DNA of 64,000 bases, from the NCBI RefSeq assembly GCF_005943945.1, contig NZ_CP040710.1:445001-509000 (forward strand), read 5' to 3'. The notes beneath the pieces were generated by a model. The model ran no database searches, was not told the DNA's origin, and saw nothing but the letters and a program-made list of their open reading frames with translations. The position numbers were made by a program, and so were the translations under genes. This DNA comes from Aggregatimonas sangjinii (GTDB lineage: Bacteria; Bacteroidota; Bacteroidia; Flavobacteriales; Flavobacteriaceae). This document shows positions 1 to 9,564 of the stretch, piece after piece. Positions within the stretch are counted from its first letter, which is position 1. Each line of letters opens with the position of its first letter.

Positions 1-643
1 TAATACCACATTTGAATTCAATTCCTTCCTCCTCCAGAATGGCTAACCGCCTATCAATCACCTGCTTTTCCATTTTAAAATCGGGAATGCCATAGCGTAA
101 TAGTCCGCCTGGCTTTTCGTCTCTTTCAAAAACGGTTACGGTATGGCCAGCGCGATTTAATTGTTGTGCCGCGGCCAATCCGGCCGGACCTGAACCGATT
201 ACGGCTATTTTCCTGTCCGTTCTTTTTGAGGGCGGCTCCGCAACGATCCAACCTTTTTCGAATGCTTTTTCCGCAATGTTCTTTTCGATATTTTCGATGG
301 ACACCGGGTCTTCGTTAATGCCCAAGACACACGCTTCTTCGCATGGCGCTGGGCACAAACGTCCAGTGAATTCAGGAAAATTATTCGTAGAATGGAGGAT
401 ATTGGTCGCTTTCTCCCATTTTCCGCTATATACCGCGTCGTTAAAATCCGGGATGAGATTGCCCAAAGGGCAACCGCTATGGCAGAAGGGAATGCCACAG
501 TCCATACAACGTGCACCTTGTTCCTTTAGTTCTTTTTCCTTTAGCGGTAACGTGAATTCTTTATAATTTTTCACTCGTTCTTCCGCAGGGGTATACTGCT
601 CTACTTTTCTATCGAATTCCAAAAATCCTGTTATCTTTCCCAT
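1..643 (-). CDS. gltD: Glutamate synthase small subunit (partial, cut by left edge)
   Basis: Only about the first 214 codons are present; the gene runs off the window. The NADPH-dependent small subunit passes electrons to GltB for making glutamate from glutamine and 2-oxoglutarate. The start MGKITGFLEFDR is the usual one for this family. The N-terminal Fe-S region is visible as CMDCGIPFC-HSGCPLGN followed by RLCPAPCEEAC, and the first FAD-binding motif reads IGSGPAGLAAAQQL. It begins 9 bases after the gltB stop on the same strand, so the two form a gltBD operon led by gltB. The start codon is the complement of 641-643. Confidence 0.95.
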   Translation of the reverse strand, partial: MGKITGFLEFDRKVEQYTPAEERVKNYKEFTLPLKEKELKEQGARCMDCGIPFCHSGCPLGNLIPDFNDAVYSGKWEKATNILHSTNNFPEFTGRLCPAPCEEACVLGINEDPVSIENIEKNIAEKAFEKGWIVAEPPSKRTDRKIAVIGSGPAGLAAAQQLNRAGHTVTVFERDEKPGGLLRYGIPDFKMEKQVIDRRLAILEEEGIEFKCGI

Positions 644-652
644 ATCTCGATT

Positions 653-3600
653 TTATGTTGTTTGTAAAGCCTCTTTTTCCAAACGAATCAACGCTTGTCG
701 GTATTCTTCAGGGAAAACCTTGACAAAATCAGGAAGACACTTTTCCCAATTTTCAAGAATTCGCTGCGCTAACGGACTCATCGTATTATTGTAATGGCTG
801 GTTATCAATTCTTTCAATTGATCGATATCCTCCTGCTCTTCCACCTTTAAAAGGTTCAAGGCCTCTTTGTTACACTGTTTTTCGAATGTTCTGTTCTTGT
901 CATATACAAAAGCAATACCGCCGCTCATTCCGGCACCGAAATTTCTGCCGACTTCACCTAGAATCACAGCAATGCCTCCTGTCATATATTCACAGCCATG
1001 ATCACCGATACCCTCTACGACCGTTTTCGCTCCTGAATTTCGGACACAAAAACGTTCTCCGGCTTTACCGTTGATGTATGCCCTGCCAGCGGTTGCTCCG
1101 TAGAGCGTTACATTTCCAGTAATGACATTGTCCTCAGGTACGATAGTGGAACCGTCGGGAACTTTGATAACCAGTTTTGCCCCGGAAAGGCCCTTTCCAA
1201 GATAATCATTGGTGTTTCCGTTCACGGTAAGGGTGAGTCCGCGCGTGGCGAATGCTCCAAAACTCTGACCTGCGGAACCGGTGAAGTTTACCTTGAGCGT
1301 ATTTATCGGAAGTCCCGTGGCACCATATACTTTGGATATTTCATTACTGATGATGGCACCAACGGCTCGGTCGGTATTGTGTATGGGGAAATCCAGACTC
1401 AGTTTTTCCTTACGGAACAACGATGGATTCGCCTTTTCTATAATCTGAAACTCAATGGATTTATCTACATCATGCTGTTGTTTTTGGGTATTATAGAATT
1501 TAGTGCCCACGGGTACATCAACTTGATGTAAAATAGGCGTCAAATCTATCCCGTCAGCTTTGTAATGCGCGATGGCTTTGTTACGATCGAGCTTTTGAAC
1601 CTGACCGACCATTTCATTTACGGTACGGAAACCTAATTGCGCCATAATAGCCCGGAGCTCCTCGGCAACGAAGTACATATAGTTTACGACGTGCTCTGGT
1701 TTCCCTTCGAATTTCTTGCGCAGTTCGGGATTTTGGGTGGCAATACCGACTGGGCACGTATTCAAATGACAAACCCGCATCATGATACAACCAGAAGCCA
1801 CGAGGGGCGCCGTTGCAAAACCGAATTCCTCGGCACCAAGCAAACAGGCGACCGCTACATCACGGCCCGTTTTTAATTGACCATCACATTCCAATACGAT
1901 TCTATTACGAAGGTCGTTCATAACCAAAGTCTGTTGGGCTTCGGCAATACCCAATTCCCATGGAAGACCTGCATGTTTTAAGGAGGTCAACGGCGAAGCT
2001 CCTGTACCGCCATCGAAACCGGATATCAGCACTACGTCGGCTTTGGCCTTGGCAACACCTGCCGCTACTGTGCCTACGCCCACTTCGGATACCAGTTTAA
2101 CATTGATTCGTGCCTTTCGATTGGCCGATTTCAAATCGTATATGAGCTGCGATAAATCCTCAATGGAATAAATATCGTGGTGCGGTGGTGGTGAGATCAG
2201 GCCTACATACGGAGTGGAATTTCGCGTTTTGGCGATAGCGGGATTTACCTTTGGGCCAGGCAGCTGTCCGCCTTCCCCGGGTTTTGCTCCTTGGGCCATT
2301 TTGATTTGAATCTCCTTGGCATTGGTCAGGTAATTGGAGGTTACTCCAAACCGACCTGATGCTACCTGTTTAATGGCACTGTTTCGCCAGTCACCGGTTT
2401 CATTTTTATAAAAGCGTTCTGCATCCTCACCACCTTCCCCGGAGTTGCTCTTGCCCCCGATACGGTTCATGGCAATCGCTAGGTTTTCATGTGCCTCTTT
2501 ACTGATCGATCCGTAGGACATTGCCCCGGTCTTAAAGCGTTTTACGATTTCGGTCCAGGGTTCTACTTCCTCCAAGGGTATCGGGTCGAAGTTTGAGAAT
2601 TCAAAAAGCCCCCTGATGGTCATCAGGTTTTTAGACTGTTTGTTGACCATATCGGCAAACTCTGCATAGTCATTGGGTTCATTGCTCCGAACGGCCTTTT
2701 GTAATTTGGCGATGGAAAGCGGATTGAACATGTGCTTCTCACCATCCCTTCTCCAGCGGTATTCGCCGCCCATTTCCAAATCAAGATTGGCGGCGACCTC
2801 CTTTTCGGAAAATGCTTTGCGATGCCTTTTGGCGACCTCTTTTTCAATTTCGTATAAGCCGATTCCTTGAATACGGGTCGCGGTATTGGGAAAGTATTTT
2901 TCAACCACCTTGGTATTGATGCCAATACATTCGAACAACTGTGATCCACGGTAGGAATTCAAAGTTGAGATACCGATTTTGTTCATCACTTTCAGAATGC
3001 CTTTTCCGATAGCCTTGTTATAGTTCTCGACGGCTTCCTCAAAAGAAAATTCGGTAATGTCGTGTTCTTCGATTTGTTCCCTAATAATTTCGTTCACTAA
3101 ATAAGGATTGATAGCACTTGCTCCAAATCCGAACAACAGGGCAAAATGATGCACTTCCCTTGGCTCCGCAGATTCGACGATAATACTTACTTTTGAACGT
3201 TTCCCTAAACGCTGCAGGCCACTGTTGGCATAGGCACAGGCCAACAATGCGGGAATAGGCGCCAACTGTTCGCTAACGTTACGGTCGGATAATATAATGA
3301 TGTTTGTACCGTCGTCGATAGCCTTTGACGCCTCTTTTAAAATAGATTCCAAAGCATCTTCCAAGCCGTTATGGCCTCTTCCGATTTGGTAAAGAATAGG
3401 AATGGAAACTACCTTATAGTCTGGGCTGACATCGTAATTCTTTATTTTATCCAAATCTTCTTTGGAGATGACCGGGTTCCTAATTTTAAGTTTTCGACAA
3501 TGTAGTTCGCTGAAATCAAAGATATTTTGGTCGCTACCTAAGGTTAGACTGATATCGGTAATCATTTCTTCCCTGATACCATCCAAAGGTGGATTCGTCA

Positions 3601-5161
3601 CTTGTGCGAAAAGTTGCTTGAAATAGTTGTAAATCAATTGGGGTCTTTCCGAAAGCACTGCGATAGGTGTGTCGGAACCCATAGACCCTATGGGCTCTTT
3701 GGCCGTTTTGCCCATCGGTAGGATAATGGTATTAATGTCTTCCAAGGTATATCCGAAAACGGACTGTCGCTTCTCTAAAGACGCCTCGCCCAGGAATAGA
3801 GGGCAATCGTTATAGGGAATATCCTTTAGGTGCACCAGATTATCTTTAAGCCATTTCTGATAGGGTCGCTGCTTGGCTATCTTTTCCTTGATTTCCTCAT
3901 CGTTCACGATACGGCCTTCCTGCATGTCCACTAGGAACATCTTTCCAGGCTCTAAACGACCGTGAAACTCGACATTTTCAGGAGCGATATCTACGACCCC
4001 TGTCTCTGATGACATGATCACGTTGCCATTTTTGGTGACGGTATATCTTGATGGTCTCAGCCCGTTTCGATCTAGAACGGCACCAATATAATTACCGTCG
4101 GTAAACGGAACCGATGCAGGTCCATCCCAAGGTTCCATCATACAGGAATGGTATTCATAGAACGCTCTCTTGGCGTCGCTCATATCGGGATTTTTTTCCC
4201 AAGCTTCTGGCACTAAGATCATCATTACCTCCGGTAGCGACCTTCCCGTCATGAGAAGGAGTTCTACCACCATATCCATTGTAGCGGAATCCGATTTTCC
4301 GGGAAGTATAATGGGAAGTATATTTTTGATCTCCGGTCCGAACCAATCGCTTTTTAACAATTCTTCCCTAGACCGCATTCTGGAAACGTTCCCGCGTAAT
4401 GTATTTATTTCTCCATTGTGGCACATATAACGGAAGGGTTGTGCCAAATCCCAAGTAGGGAAGGTGTTGGTAGAGAATCGTTGGTGTACCAAAGAGAGTC
4501 TGGTTACCACACGCGGATCCATGAGGTCTTTGTAATAAAGGCTAATGTCTTTTGGCATTAACAAGCCTTTGAAAATGATGATTTTGGTAGAAAGGCTGGG
4601 CACGTAAAAAAACATGCTCTCCGATAGTTTTGAGTTGAGAATAGTATGCTCGGTTAGCTTTCTGGTGATGAACAACTGAAGATTAAAGTTGAAGTAATCT
4701 TGTTCTTCACTTGCTTTCGCCACGAAAAGTTGTTTCACAAATGGTTCGGTTTCCATAGCGATACGGCCTGGAATGGTTCTGTTTACCGGAACATCCCGCC
4801 ATCCCAACAATCGTAAACCTTGCTTTTTGATGTTCTCCTCAAAAACGGAGATGCAAAAATCACGTTGGTTACTTTTTTGTGGAAGAAATACATTACTAAC
4901 GGCATATTCACCAGGTTCTGGAAGTTCGAAGTCGCATTCTTCCTGAAAAAAATCATGGGGTATGTCGATTAAGATACCGGCCCCGTCACCGGTTTTTCCA
5001 TCAGCACTTACGGCACCTCGATGTTCCAATTTATCGAGTATCTCGAGTGCCTTGTGAATAATGTCGTTCGATTTCTTTCCCTTTAGGCTGCAAATAAATC
5101 CCGCGCCACAGTTATCATGCTCAAATTCCGGTAGGTACAACCCTTGCTTCTTCAATCCCAT
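653..5161 (-). CDS. gltB: Glutamate synthase large subunit
   Basis: 1502 residues, normal for a bacterial GltB. It releases ammonia from glutamine, tunnels it, and reductively aminates 2-oxoglutarate in the cytoplasm. Order of domains: N-terminal class II glutaminase with Cys18 in HDNCGAGFIC, which should become the N-terminal nucleophile after removal of a short propeptide; a central domain; the FMN-binding synthase domain (about 800-1190) with GEGGEDAERF and KPGEGGQLPG; the 3Fe-4S cysteines in CIMMRVCHLNTCPVG; and a C-terminal beta-helix GXGXG domain. It is the first gene of the gltBD operon and has a good -7 element 18 bases upstream of its start. The same window has a Glu/Leu-type dehydrogenase, so nitrogen can enter and leave glutamate here. 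Confidence 0.98.
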   Translation of the reverse strand: MGLKKQGLYLPEFEHDNCGAGFICSLKGKKSNDIIHKALEILDKLEHRGAVSADGKTGDGAGILIDIPHDFFQEECDFELPEPGEYAVSNVFLPQKSNQRDFCISVFEENIKKQGLRLLGWRDVPVNRTIPGRIAMETEPFVKQLFVAKASEEQDYFNFNLQLFITRKLTEHTILNSKLSESMFFYVPSLSTKIIIFKGLLMPKDISLYYKDLMDPRVVTRLSLVHQRFSTNTFPTWDLAQPFRYMCHNGEINTLRGNVSRMRSREELLKSDWFGPEIKNILPIILPGKSDSATMDMVVELLLMTGRSLPEVMMILVPEAWEKNPDMSDAKRAFYEYHSCMMEPWDGPASVPFTDGNYIGAVLDRNGLRPSRYTVTKNGNVIMSSETGVVDIAPENVEFHGRLEPGKMFLVDMQEGRIVNDEEIKEKIAKQRPYQKWLKDNLVHLKDIPYNDCPLFLGEASLEKRQSVFGYTLEDINTIILPMGKTAKEPIGSMGSDTPIAVLSERPQLIYNYFKQLFAQVTNPPLDGIREEMITDISLTLGSDQNIFDFSELHCRKLKIRNPVISKEDLDKIKNYDVSPDYKVVSIPILYQIGRGHNGLEDALESILKEASKAIDDGTNIIILSDRNVSEQLAPIPALLACAYANSGLQRLGKRSKVSIIVESAEPREVHHFALLFGFGASAINPYLVNEIIREQIEEHDITEFSFEEAVENYNKAIGKGILKVMNKIGISTLNSYRGSQLFECIGINTKVVEKYFPNTATRIQGIGLYEIEKEVAKRHRKAFSEKEVAANLDLEMGGEYRWRRDGEKHMFNPLSIAKLQKAVRSNEPNDYAEFADMVNKQSKNLMTIRGLFEFSNFDPIPLEEVEPWTEIVKRFKTGAMSYGSISKEAHENLAIAMNRIGGKSNSGEGGEDAERFYKNETGDWRNSAIKQVASGRFGVTSNYLTNAKEIQIKMAQGAKPGEGGQLPGPKVNPAIAKTRNSTPYVGLISPPPHHDIYSIEDLSQLIYDLKSANRKARINVKLVSEVGVGTVAAGVAKAKADVVLISGFDGGTGASPLTSLKHAGLPWELGIAEAQQTLVMNDLRNRIVLECDGQLKTGRDVAVACLLGAEEFGFATAPLVASGCIMMRVCHLNTCPVGIATQNPELRKKFEGKPEHVVNYMYFVAEELRAIMAQLGFRTVNEMVGQVQKLDRNKAIAHYKADGIDLTPILHQVDVPVGTKFYNTQKQQHDVDKSIEFQIIEKANPSLFRKEKLSLDFPIHNTDRAVGAIISNEISKVYGATGLPINTLKVNFTGSAGQSFGAFATRGLTLTVNGNTNDYLGKGLSGAKLVIKVPDGSTIVPEDNVITGNVTLYGATAGRAYINGKAGERFCVRNSGAKTVVEGIGDHGCEYMTGGIAVILGEVGRNFGAGMSGGIAFVYDKNRTFEKQCNKEALNLLKVEEQEDIDQLKELITSHYNNTMSPLAQRILENWEKCLPDFVKVFPEEYRQALIRLEKEALQTT

Positions 5162-5178
5162 AGATTATCGTATTTATT

Positions 5179-5186
5179 CAAAAATA
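5179..5186 (-). promoter_or_regulatory. Bacteroidota -7 element for gltBD
   Basis: On the minus strand the bases read TATTTTTG, a full match to TAnnTTTG, 18 bases before the gltB ATG. I see no clear TTG at the -33 position. A small palindrome ATTATT-GGTG-AATAAT lies just upstream at about 5190-5205 and could be an operator. Confidence 0.55.
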
Positions 5187-5380
5187 GCATTATTGGTGAA
5201 TAATATTTAATGAATTAGAACGAATGCAATAAAAAAAACAACGTTAGTTATTATATGCTAAAAAATATATAAATATGTAATTTGATGCCTGTTATTCTGA
5301 TAGAATGGCAATTGGGCAGAAGGTATGTGAAGATGTTCTCGTAAATCTAGGGTAACAACAGAAAATAACACTTTTTAAGC

Positions 5381-5410
5381 CAATAACCCCTATGAAATAA
5401 AGGGTTATTG
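5381..5410. terminator. Hairpin in the gltB/acyl-CoA dehydrogenase gap
   Basis: The 308-base gap 5162-5469 contains no convincing gene. It holds a perfect 9-bp stem (CAATAACCC with GGGTTATTG, 12-base loop) about 60 bases after the acyl-CoA dehydrogenase stop. No clear U-tract follows on either strand, so it may be a weak terminator or an mRNA 3' end stabiliser. Apart from this and the gltB promoter I see nothing in the gap. Confidence 0.4.
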
Positions 5411-5469
5411 TTGCATTATTTGGCCATATTAGGTAGGTGACCCTAATCTATTGAGGGATGAATCGTTTC

Positions 5470-6612
5470 TTAGTCTCTAAGAATGCTTCTTGAGATTACA
5501 ATTTTCTGAATTTCGGAGGTGCCTTCGTAAATTTGGGTGATTTTCGCATCCCGCATTAAACGTTCTACATGGTAGTCCTTAACGAAGCCGTTGCCACCAT
5601 GAATTTGTACCGCCTCCACGGTAGTCTCCATAGCCACTTGGGAGGCGTATAGCTTTGCCATTGCACCTGAAAGGTCGTAATTGATGCCATTGTCTTTTTC
5701 CCAAGCTGCCTTGTAGACCAAATGCCGGGCAGCCTCTATTTGAGTGTGCATATCGGCCAATTTGAAAGCGATTGCTTGATGGTTGGCAATTTCGGTACCG
5801 AACGCCTTTCGTTCTTTTGAATATTTCAACGCCAGTTCATAGGCGCCGGCGGCAATTCCCAAGGCTTGTGCCGCAATTCCAATTCTGCCCCCCGCTAGGG
5901 TTTTCATTGCAAATTTAAATCCGAAACCATCCTCGCCGATGCGATTGGTCTTCGGCACTTTTACATCATTGAATAGCAAAGAATGGGTGTCGCTTCCGCG
6001 GATACCTAATTTATTTTCTTTTGGTCCGATTTCAAAACCAGGGGTATCTTTTTCAACGATTAGGGCATTGATGCCTTTGTGGCCTTTATCCTTATCGGTT
6101 TGGGCTATGACCAAATAGACACTTGCCGAACTTCCATTGGTAATCCAGTTCTTGGTACCATTGATGATATAATGGTCACCCATATCGATGGCTGTAGTCT
6201 TTTGAGAGGTGGCGTCGCTGCCGGCCTCTGGTTCCGACAAACAGAATGCCCCGATTATTTCGCCGGTGGCTAATCGCTTTAAATACTTTTCTTTGTGTTC
6301 CTCACTTCCATAGGCTTCCAATCCGTAACATACCAACGAATTGTTTACAGAAACAACCACCGATGCCGACGAGTCGATTTTCGATAATTCCTCCATGGCG
6401 ATGACATAGGAAAGTGTATCCATGCCGCTCCCGTTATACTTTGGGTCTACCATCATGCCCATAAAACCAAGCTCGCCCAATTTTTTTATTTCTTCGACCG
6501 GAAACCGTTGTTCATCGTCCCTCTCAATTACACCGGGCAAAAGTTCATTTTGCGCGAAATCCCGCGCGGCTTGCTGTATCATCAGATGTTCTTCGGAAAG
6601 CGAGTAGTTCAT
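5470..6612 (-). CDS. Acyl-CoA dehydrogenase
   Basis: 380 residues from the chosen start MNYSLSEEHLMI. Flavoenzyme that introduces the trans-2 double bond in acyl-CoA during beta-oxidation or branched-chain amino-acid breakdown. Visible family marks: N-terminal helix domain, AFCLSEPEAGSD and the TKNWITNGSSAS flavin-binding region in the middle beta domain, and the C-terminal helical domain with the catalytic glutamate in IYEGTSEIQ. It resembles the short-chain/butyryl type. A longer reading to 6741 exists, but a promoter element at 6640-6647 lies inside that extension, and 380 residues is the normal length. Monocistronic. Confidence 0.95.
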   Translation of the reverse strand: MNYSLSEEHLMIQQAARDFAQNELLPGVIERDDEQRFPVEEIKKLGELGFMGMMVDPKYNGSGMDTLSYVIAMEELSKIDSSASVVVSVNNSLVCYGLEAYGSEEHKEKYLKRLATGEIIGAFCLSEPEAGSDATSQKTTAIDMGDHYIINGTKNWITNGSSASVYLVIAQTDKDKGHKGINALIVEKDTPGFEIGPKENKLGIRGSDTHSLLFNDVKVPKTNRIGEDGFGFKFAMKTLAGGRIGIAAQALGIAAGAYELALKYSKERKAFGTEIANHQAIAFKLADMHTQIEAARHLVYKAAWEKDNGINYDLSGAMAKLYASQVAMETTVEAVQIHGGNGFVKDYHVERLMRDAKITQIYEGTSEIQKIVISRSILRD

Positions 6613-6639
6613 AACTAAAAATCGTTTGTTTGAGTAGTG

Positions 6640-6647
6640 CAAAGATA
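6640..6647 (-). promoter_or_regulatory. -7 element for the acyl-CoA dehydrogenase
   Basis: The minus strand reads TATCTTTG, an exact TAnnTTTG match, 27 bases before the ATG at 6612. It places the transcription start downstream of any upstream alternative start and so decides the 380-residue form. No clear -33 TTG is seen. Confidence 0.55.
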
Positions 6648-6746
6648 AGCTTATGTTTAAAACCGAGTGGTCGATTTCGAATTGGTTTTGCGAATAAAAC
6701 CCATTTTTTAGATTCAGTTTAAATCGGGCAAGTCGATTCAATATTT

Positions 6747-6754
6747 TATATTTG
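6747..6754 (+). promoter_or_regulatory. -7 element upstream of the Glu/Leu-type dehydrogenase
   Basis: TATATTTG matches TAnnTTTG exactly. It would give a leader of about 120 bases before the ATG at 6885. I see no good -33 TTG and no clear riboswitch fold in the leader. Confidence 0.4.
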
Positions 6755-6884
6755 TCCGTATAGCTATTACACTTTAAAATTTAAATATAAAATTATGGAT
6801 CAGCAGTAACTTCTTCAGAAAAATATGAGGATGGTAAACGGTACGTACAGAACATAAGATCATAATTTTTTAAATTTTAAGGGA

Positions 6885-8117
6885 ATGAAAGAACTACTCA
6901 AAGTATACGAAAATAAACAGCCGGAAATCGTTTTTAACTGGAAGGATTCCGAGACCGAGGCGGAGGGTTGGACAGTAATCAACTCGCTACGCGGTGGAGC
7001 AGCTGGTGGAGGTACCCGAATGCGCGAGGGATTGGACATGAATGAAGTGCTCTCGTTGGCAAAGACGATGGAAGTAAAGTTCACGGTATCCGGACCCCCG
7101 ATAGGCGGAGCCAAATCGGGAATCAATTTCAATCCGAACGATCCGCGCAAACGAGGGGTCTTGGAGCGTTGGTACCATGCCGTCTCGCCCTTGTTAAAGA
7201 ACTACTACGGCACAGGAGGGGACCTTAATGTCGATGAGATTCATGAGGTGATCCCGATTACTGAGGATGCCGGGGTATGGCATCCCCAAGAGGGTGTGTT
7301 CAACGGTCATTTTAAACCCACTGAGGCCGATAAGATAAATCGTATCGGTCAATTGCGGTTGGGCGTAATCAAGGCATTGGAAAGCGATGCTTATGCTCCG
7401 ACTACAGGACGAAAATACACAGTTGCCGATATGATTACCGGTTATGGGGTAGCCGAGGCGGTTCGCCACTATTATGACATATTTGGCGGCAATGTTGTCG
7501 GCAAACGAGCCGTTGTTCAAGGTTTTGGTAACGTCGGTAGCGCGGCCGCATATTATCTGGCGAAAATGGGCGCAAAGGTTGTCGGTATTATCGATAGGGC
7601 CGGTGGGGTAATCAATGAAGAGGGTTTTAGTTTTGAAGAAATAGAGGCTTTTTTCCTGAGCAAAAAAGGAAATAGCCTAATGGCGGATGCCCATGACCTG
7701 ATTCCGTTTGAAGATATCAATCAGCGAATATGGAAGCTACAGACCGAGATTTTCGTACCCTGTGCCGCTTCTAGATTGGTCACTAAAGAACAAATAACCC
7801 AATTGATCGATACGGGATTGGAGGTGATATCATGCGGCGCCAACGTACCCTTTGCCGACAAAGAGATTTTCTTTGGCCCTATTATGGAGTATACGGATGG
7901 TCGGGTAAGTCTAATTCCTGATTTTGTCTCGAACTGTGGAATGGCACGTGTTTTTGCCTATTTTATGGAAAAAAGGGTGGCGATCGATGATGAAGAAATA
8001 TTTAATGATACCTCCGATACCATTCGAAAGGCAATTTTGAATATCTTTAAGCAGAATCCCACCAAAGTGAACTTATGCAGCACTGGATTCGAAATCGCAC
8101 TCAAACAGCTAGTCTAA
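6885..8117 (+). CDS. Glu/Leu/Phe/Val-type NAD(P)-dependent dehydrogenase
   Basis: 410 residues. Oxidatively deaminates an amino acid (glutamate, leucine, valine or phenylalanine) to the 2-oxo acid. The N-terminal domain has the glycine-rich substrate site SLRGGAAGGGTRM, the lysine motif PPIGGAKSG and the conserved GGDLNVDE. The Rossmann domain starts with VQGFGNVGSAAAYYLAKMG. The length and GGAAGGGTRMR are closer to the leucine dehydrogenase side than to hexameric glutamate dehydrogenase, but the substrate cannot be set by eye. nhaD follows 19 bases later, so the two are probably co-transcribed. Confidence 0.9.
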   Translation: MKELLKVYENKQPEIVFNWKDSETEAEGWTVINSLRGGAAGGGTRMREGLDMNEVLSLAKTMEVKFTVSGPPIGGAKSGINFNPNDPRKRGVLERWYHAVSPLLKNYYGTGGDLNVDEIHEVIPITEDAGVWHPQEGVFNGHFKPTEADKINRIGQLRLGVIKALESDAYAPTTGRKYTVADMITGYGVAEAVRHYYDIFGGNVVGKRAVVQGFGNVGSAAAYYLAKMGAKVVGIIDRAGGVINEEGFSFEEIEAFFLSKKGNSLMADAHDLIPFEDINQRIWKLQTEIFVPCAASRLVTKEQITQLIDTGLEVISCGANVPFADKEIFFGPIMEYTDGRVSLIPDFVSNCGMARVFAYFMEKRVAIDDEEIFNDTSDTIRKAILNIFKQNPTKVNLCSTGFEIALKQLV

Positions 8118-8136
8118 TCTAAAAAACCGACCACAT

Positions 8137-9504
8137 ATGGAGACTATTATTATTATCGTATTTATAGTTGGCTACTTGGCCATTACTTTAGAACATAACC
8201 TAAAAATCGATAAGCTTATCCCTGCCTTGGCCATGATGGCTATTCTTTGGGCGATAATCGCATTGGCCCATATGGATGTTTTCGAGGTGAATACGGTCTT
8301 AAAGGAACTCGAGCCTACACATATAGATGAGATTCTGCTACATCATTTGGGCAAGACCGCCGAAATTCTAGTCTTTCTATTGGGCGCCATGACCATTGTC
8401 GAAATCATTGATTATTTCGACGGTTTCGCGACTATAAAAGGATACATAAAAACGAAAAGTAAGCGCAAATTACTATGGTTGTTCGCAATTCTGGCATTCA
8501 TACTATCAGCGATAATCGATAACCTGACCGCAACAATTGTACTGGTTACCATTCTACAGAAGGTCATTAAGGTAAGGGAAACGCGCCTTTGGTTTGCGGG
8601 TTTGATTATAATAGCCGCTAACGCCGGTGGTGCTTGGTCTCCTATTGGTGATGTGACCACGACAATGCTCTGGATCGGGAATAAGGTGACCGCCCTGGTG
8701 CTGATAGAGCACGTTTTGATACCTTCTATAGTTTGTATGATTATTCCGGTATTTGTCGCTAGTCGGTATTCCGCTTTTCAGGGAACGATTGAGTCCGAAC
8801 CGGAGGAATTGACCGAGCCCAAATCCAAGTTTGGGTCAACTATGTTGTACCTAGGCCTGGGAATGATCGTTTTCGTACCGTTTTTTAAGACGATAACCCA
8901 TTTGCCTCCCTATGTGGGCATGATGTTGTCGTTGGCCGTCGTGGCGGCCTTTGCCGAGATTTACAGTAGTTCAAAATTCAATATTACCAATCTTGACGGT
9001 GAAGGGGACGACCATGCAGGGCACCATAGTCCTGTTCATGCCTCCTTATCTAAAATAGAACTGCCCAGTATTCTTTTTTTCTTGGGAATATTATTGGCCG
9101 TAGCTGCCTTGGAATCCCTCGGTATGCTCTTTGAATTTGCAGGTTCCTTAGAAAGCACGCTGCCTATGCTAGGAACGGAATCCCAAGGGGAATTGGTCTC
9201 CGATTTCGTTGTTTTGATTTTAGGGGTCGGTTCGGCAGTAATCGACAATGTACCTCTAGTTGCGGCAAGTATGGGGATGTTCTCCGTACCTATCGATGAT
9301 CCCGTATGGCATTTCATCGCCTATTCCGCTGGAACGGGAGGGAGCATGTTGATCATCGGATCGGCGGCCGGAGTTGTCGCCATGGGCATGGAAAAGATAG
9401 ATTTTTTCTGGTATTTTAAAAAAATCGCTTGGTTGGCCTTTCTTGGATTCATGGGAGGGGCCGTGGCTTTCGTGGTAATGCGAAATTTTGTACTCAACGT
9501 ATAA
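8137..9504 (+). CDS. nhaD: Sodium:proton antiporter NhaD
   Basis: 455 residues with about a dozen hydrophobic spans; inner-membrane Na+/H+ exchanger of the ion-transporter superfamily. Family marks seen: IDNLTATIVLVTI in the middle, NAGGAWSPIGDVTTTMLWI, and near the C-terminus SAVIDNVPLVAASMGM followed by SAGTGGSMLIIGSAAG. A histidine-rich cytosolic loop (GDDHAGHHSPVHA) lies about two thirds along. It exports sodium and helps set internal pH, fitting a marine lifestyle. It follows the dehydrogenase closely and precedes the ExbB gene by 60 bases. Confidence 0.93.
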   Translation: METIIIIVFIVGYLAITLEHNLKIDKLIPALAMMAILWAIIALAHMDVFEVNTVLKELEPTHIDEILLHHLGKTAEILVFLLGAMTIVEIIDYFDGFATIKGYIKTKSKRKLLWLFAILAFILSAIIDNLTATIVLVTILQKVIKVRETRLWFAGLIIIAANAGGAWSPIGDVTTTMLWIGNKVTALVLIEHVLIPSIVCMIIPVFVASRYSAFQGTIESEPEELTEPKSKFGSTMLYLGLGMIVFVPFFKTITHLPPYVGMMLSLAVVAAFAEIYSSSKFNITNLDGEGDDHAGHHSPVHASLSKIELPSILFFLGILLAVAALESLGMLFEFAGSLESTLPMLGTESQGELVSDFVVLILGVGSAVIDNVPLVAASMGMFSVPIDDPVWHFIAYSAGTGGSMLIIGSAAGVVAMGMEKIDFFWYFKKIAWLAFLGFMGGAVAFVVMRNFVLNV

Positions 9505-9564
9505 TTTAATAGCCAAACTACCGTTATAAGGGCAATAGTCAATTGTTAACATCAAAATTAATTT

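Noticed and set aside
6613-6741. Longer N-terminus of the acyl-CoA dehydrogenase
   Set aside because: The extension covers a -7 promoter element and is not part of the family; the 380-residue form is normal.
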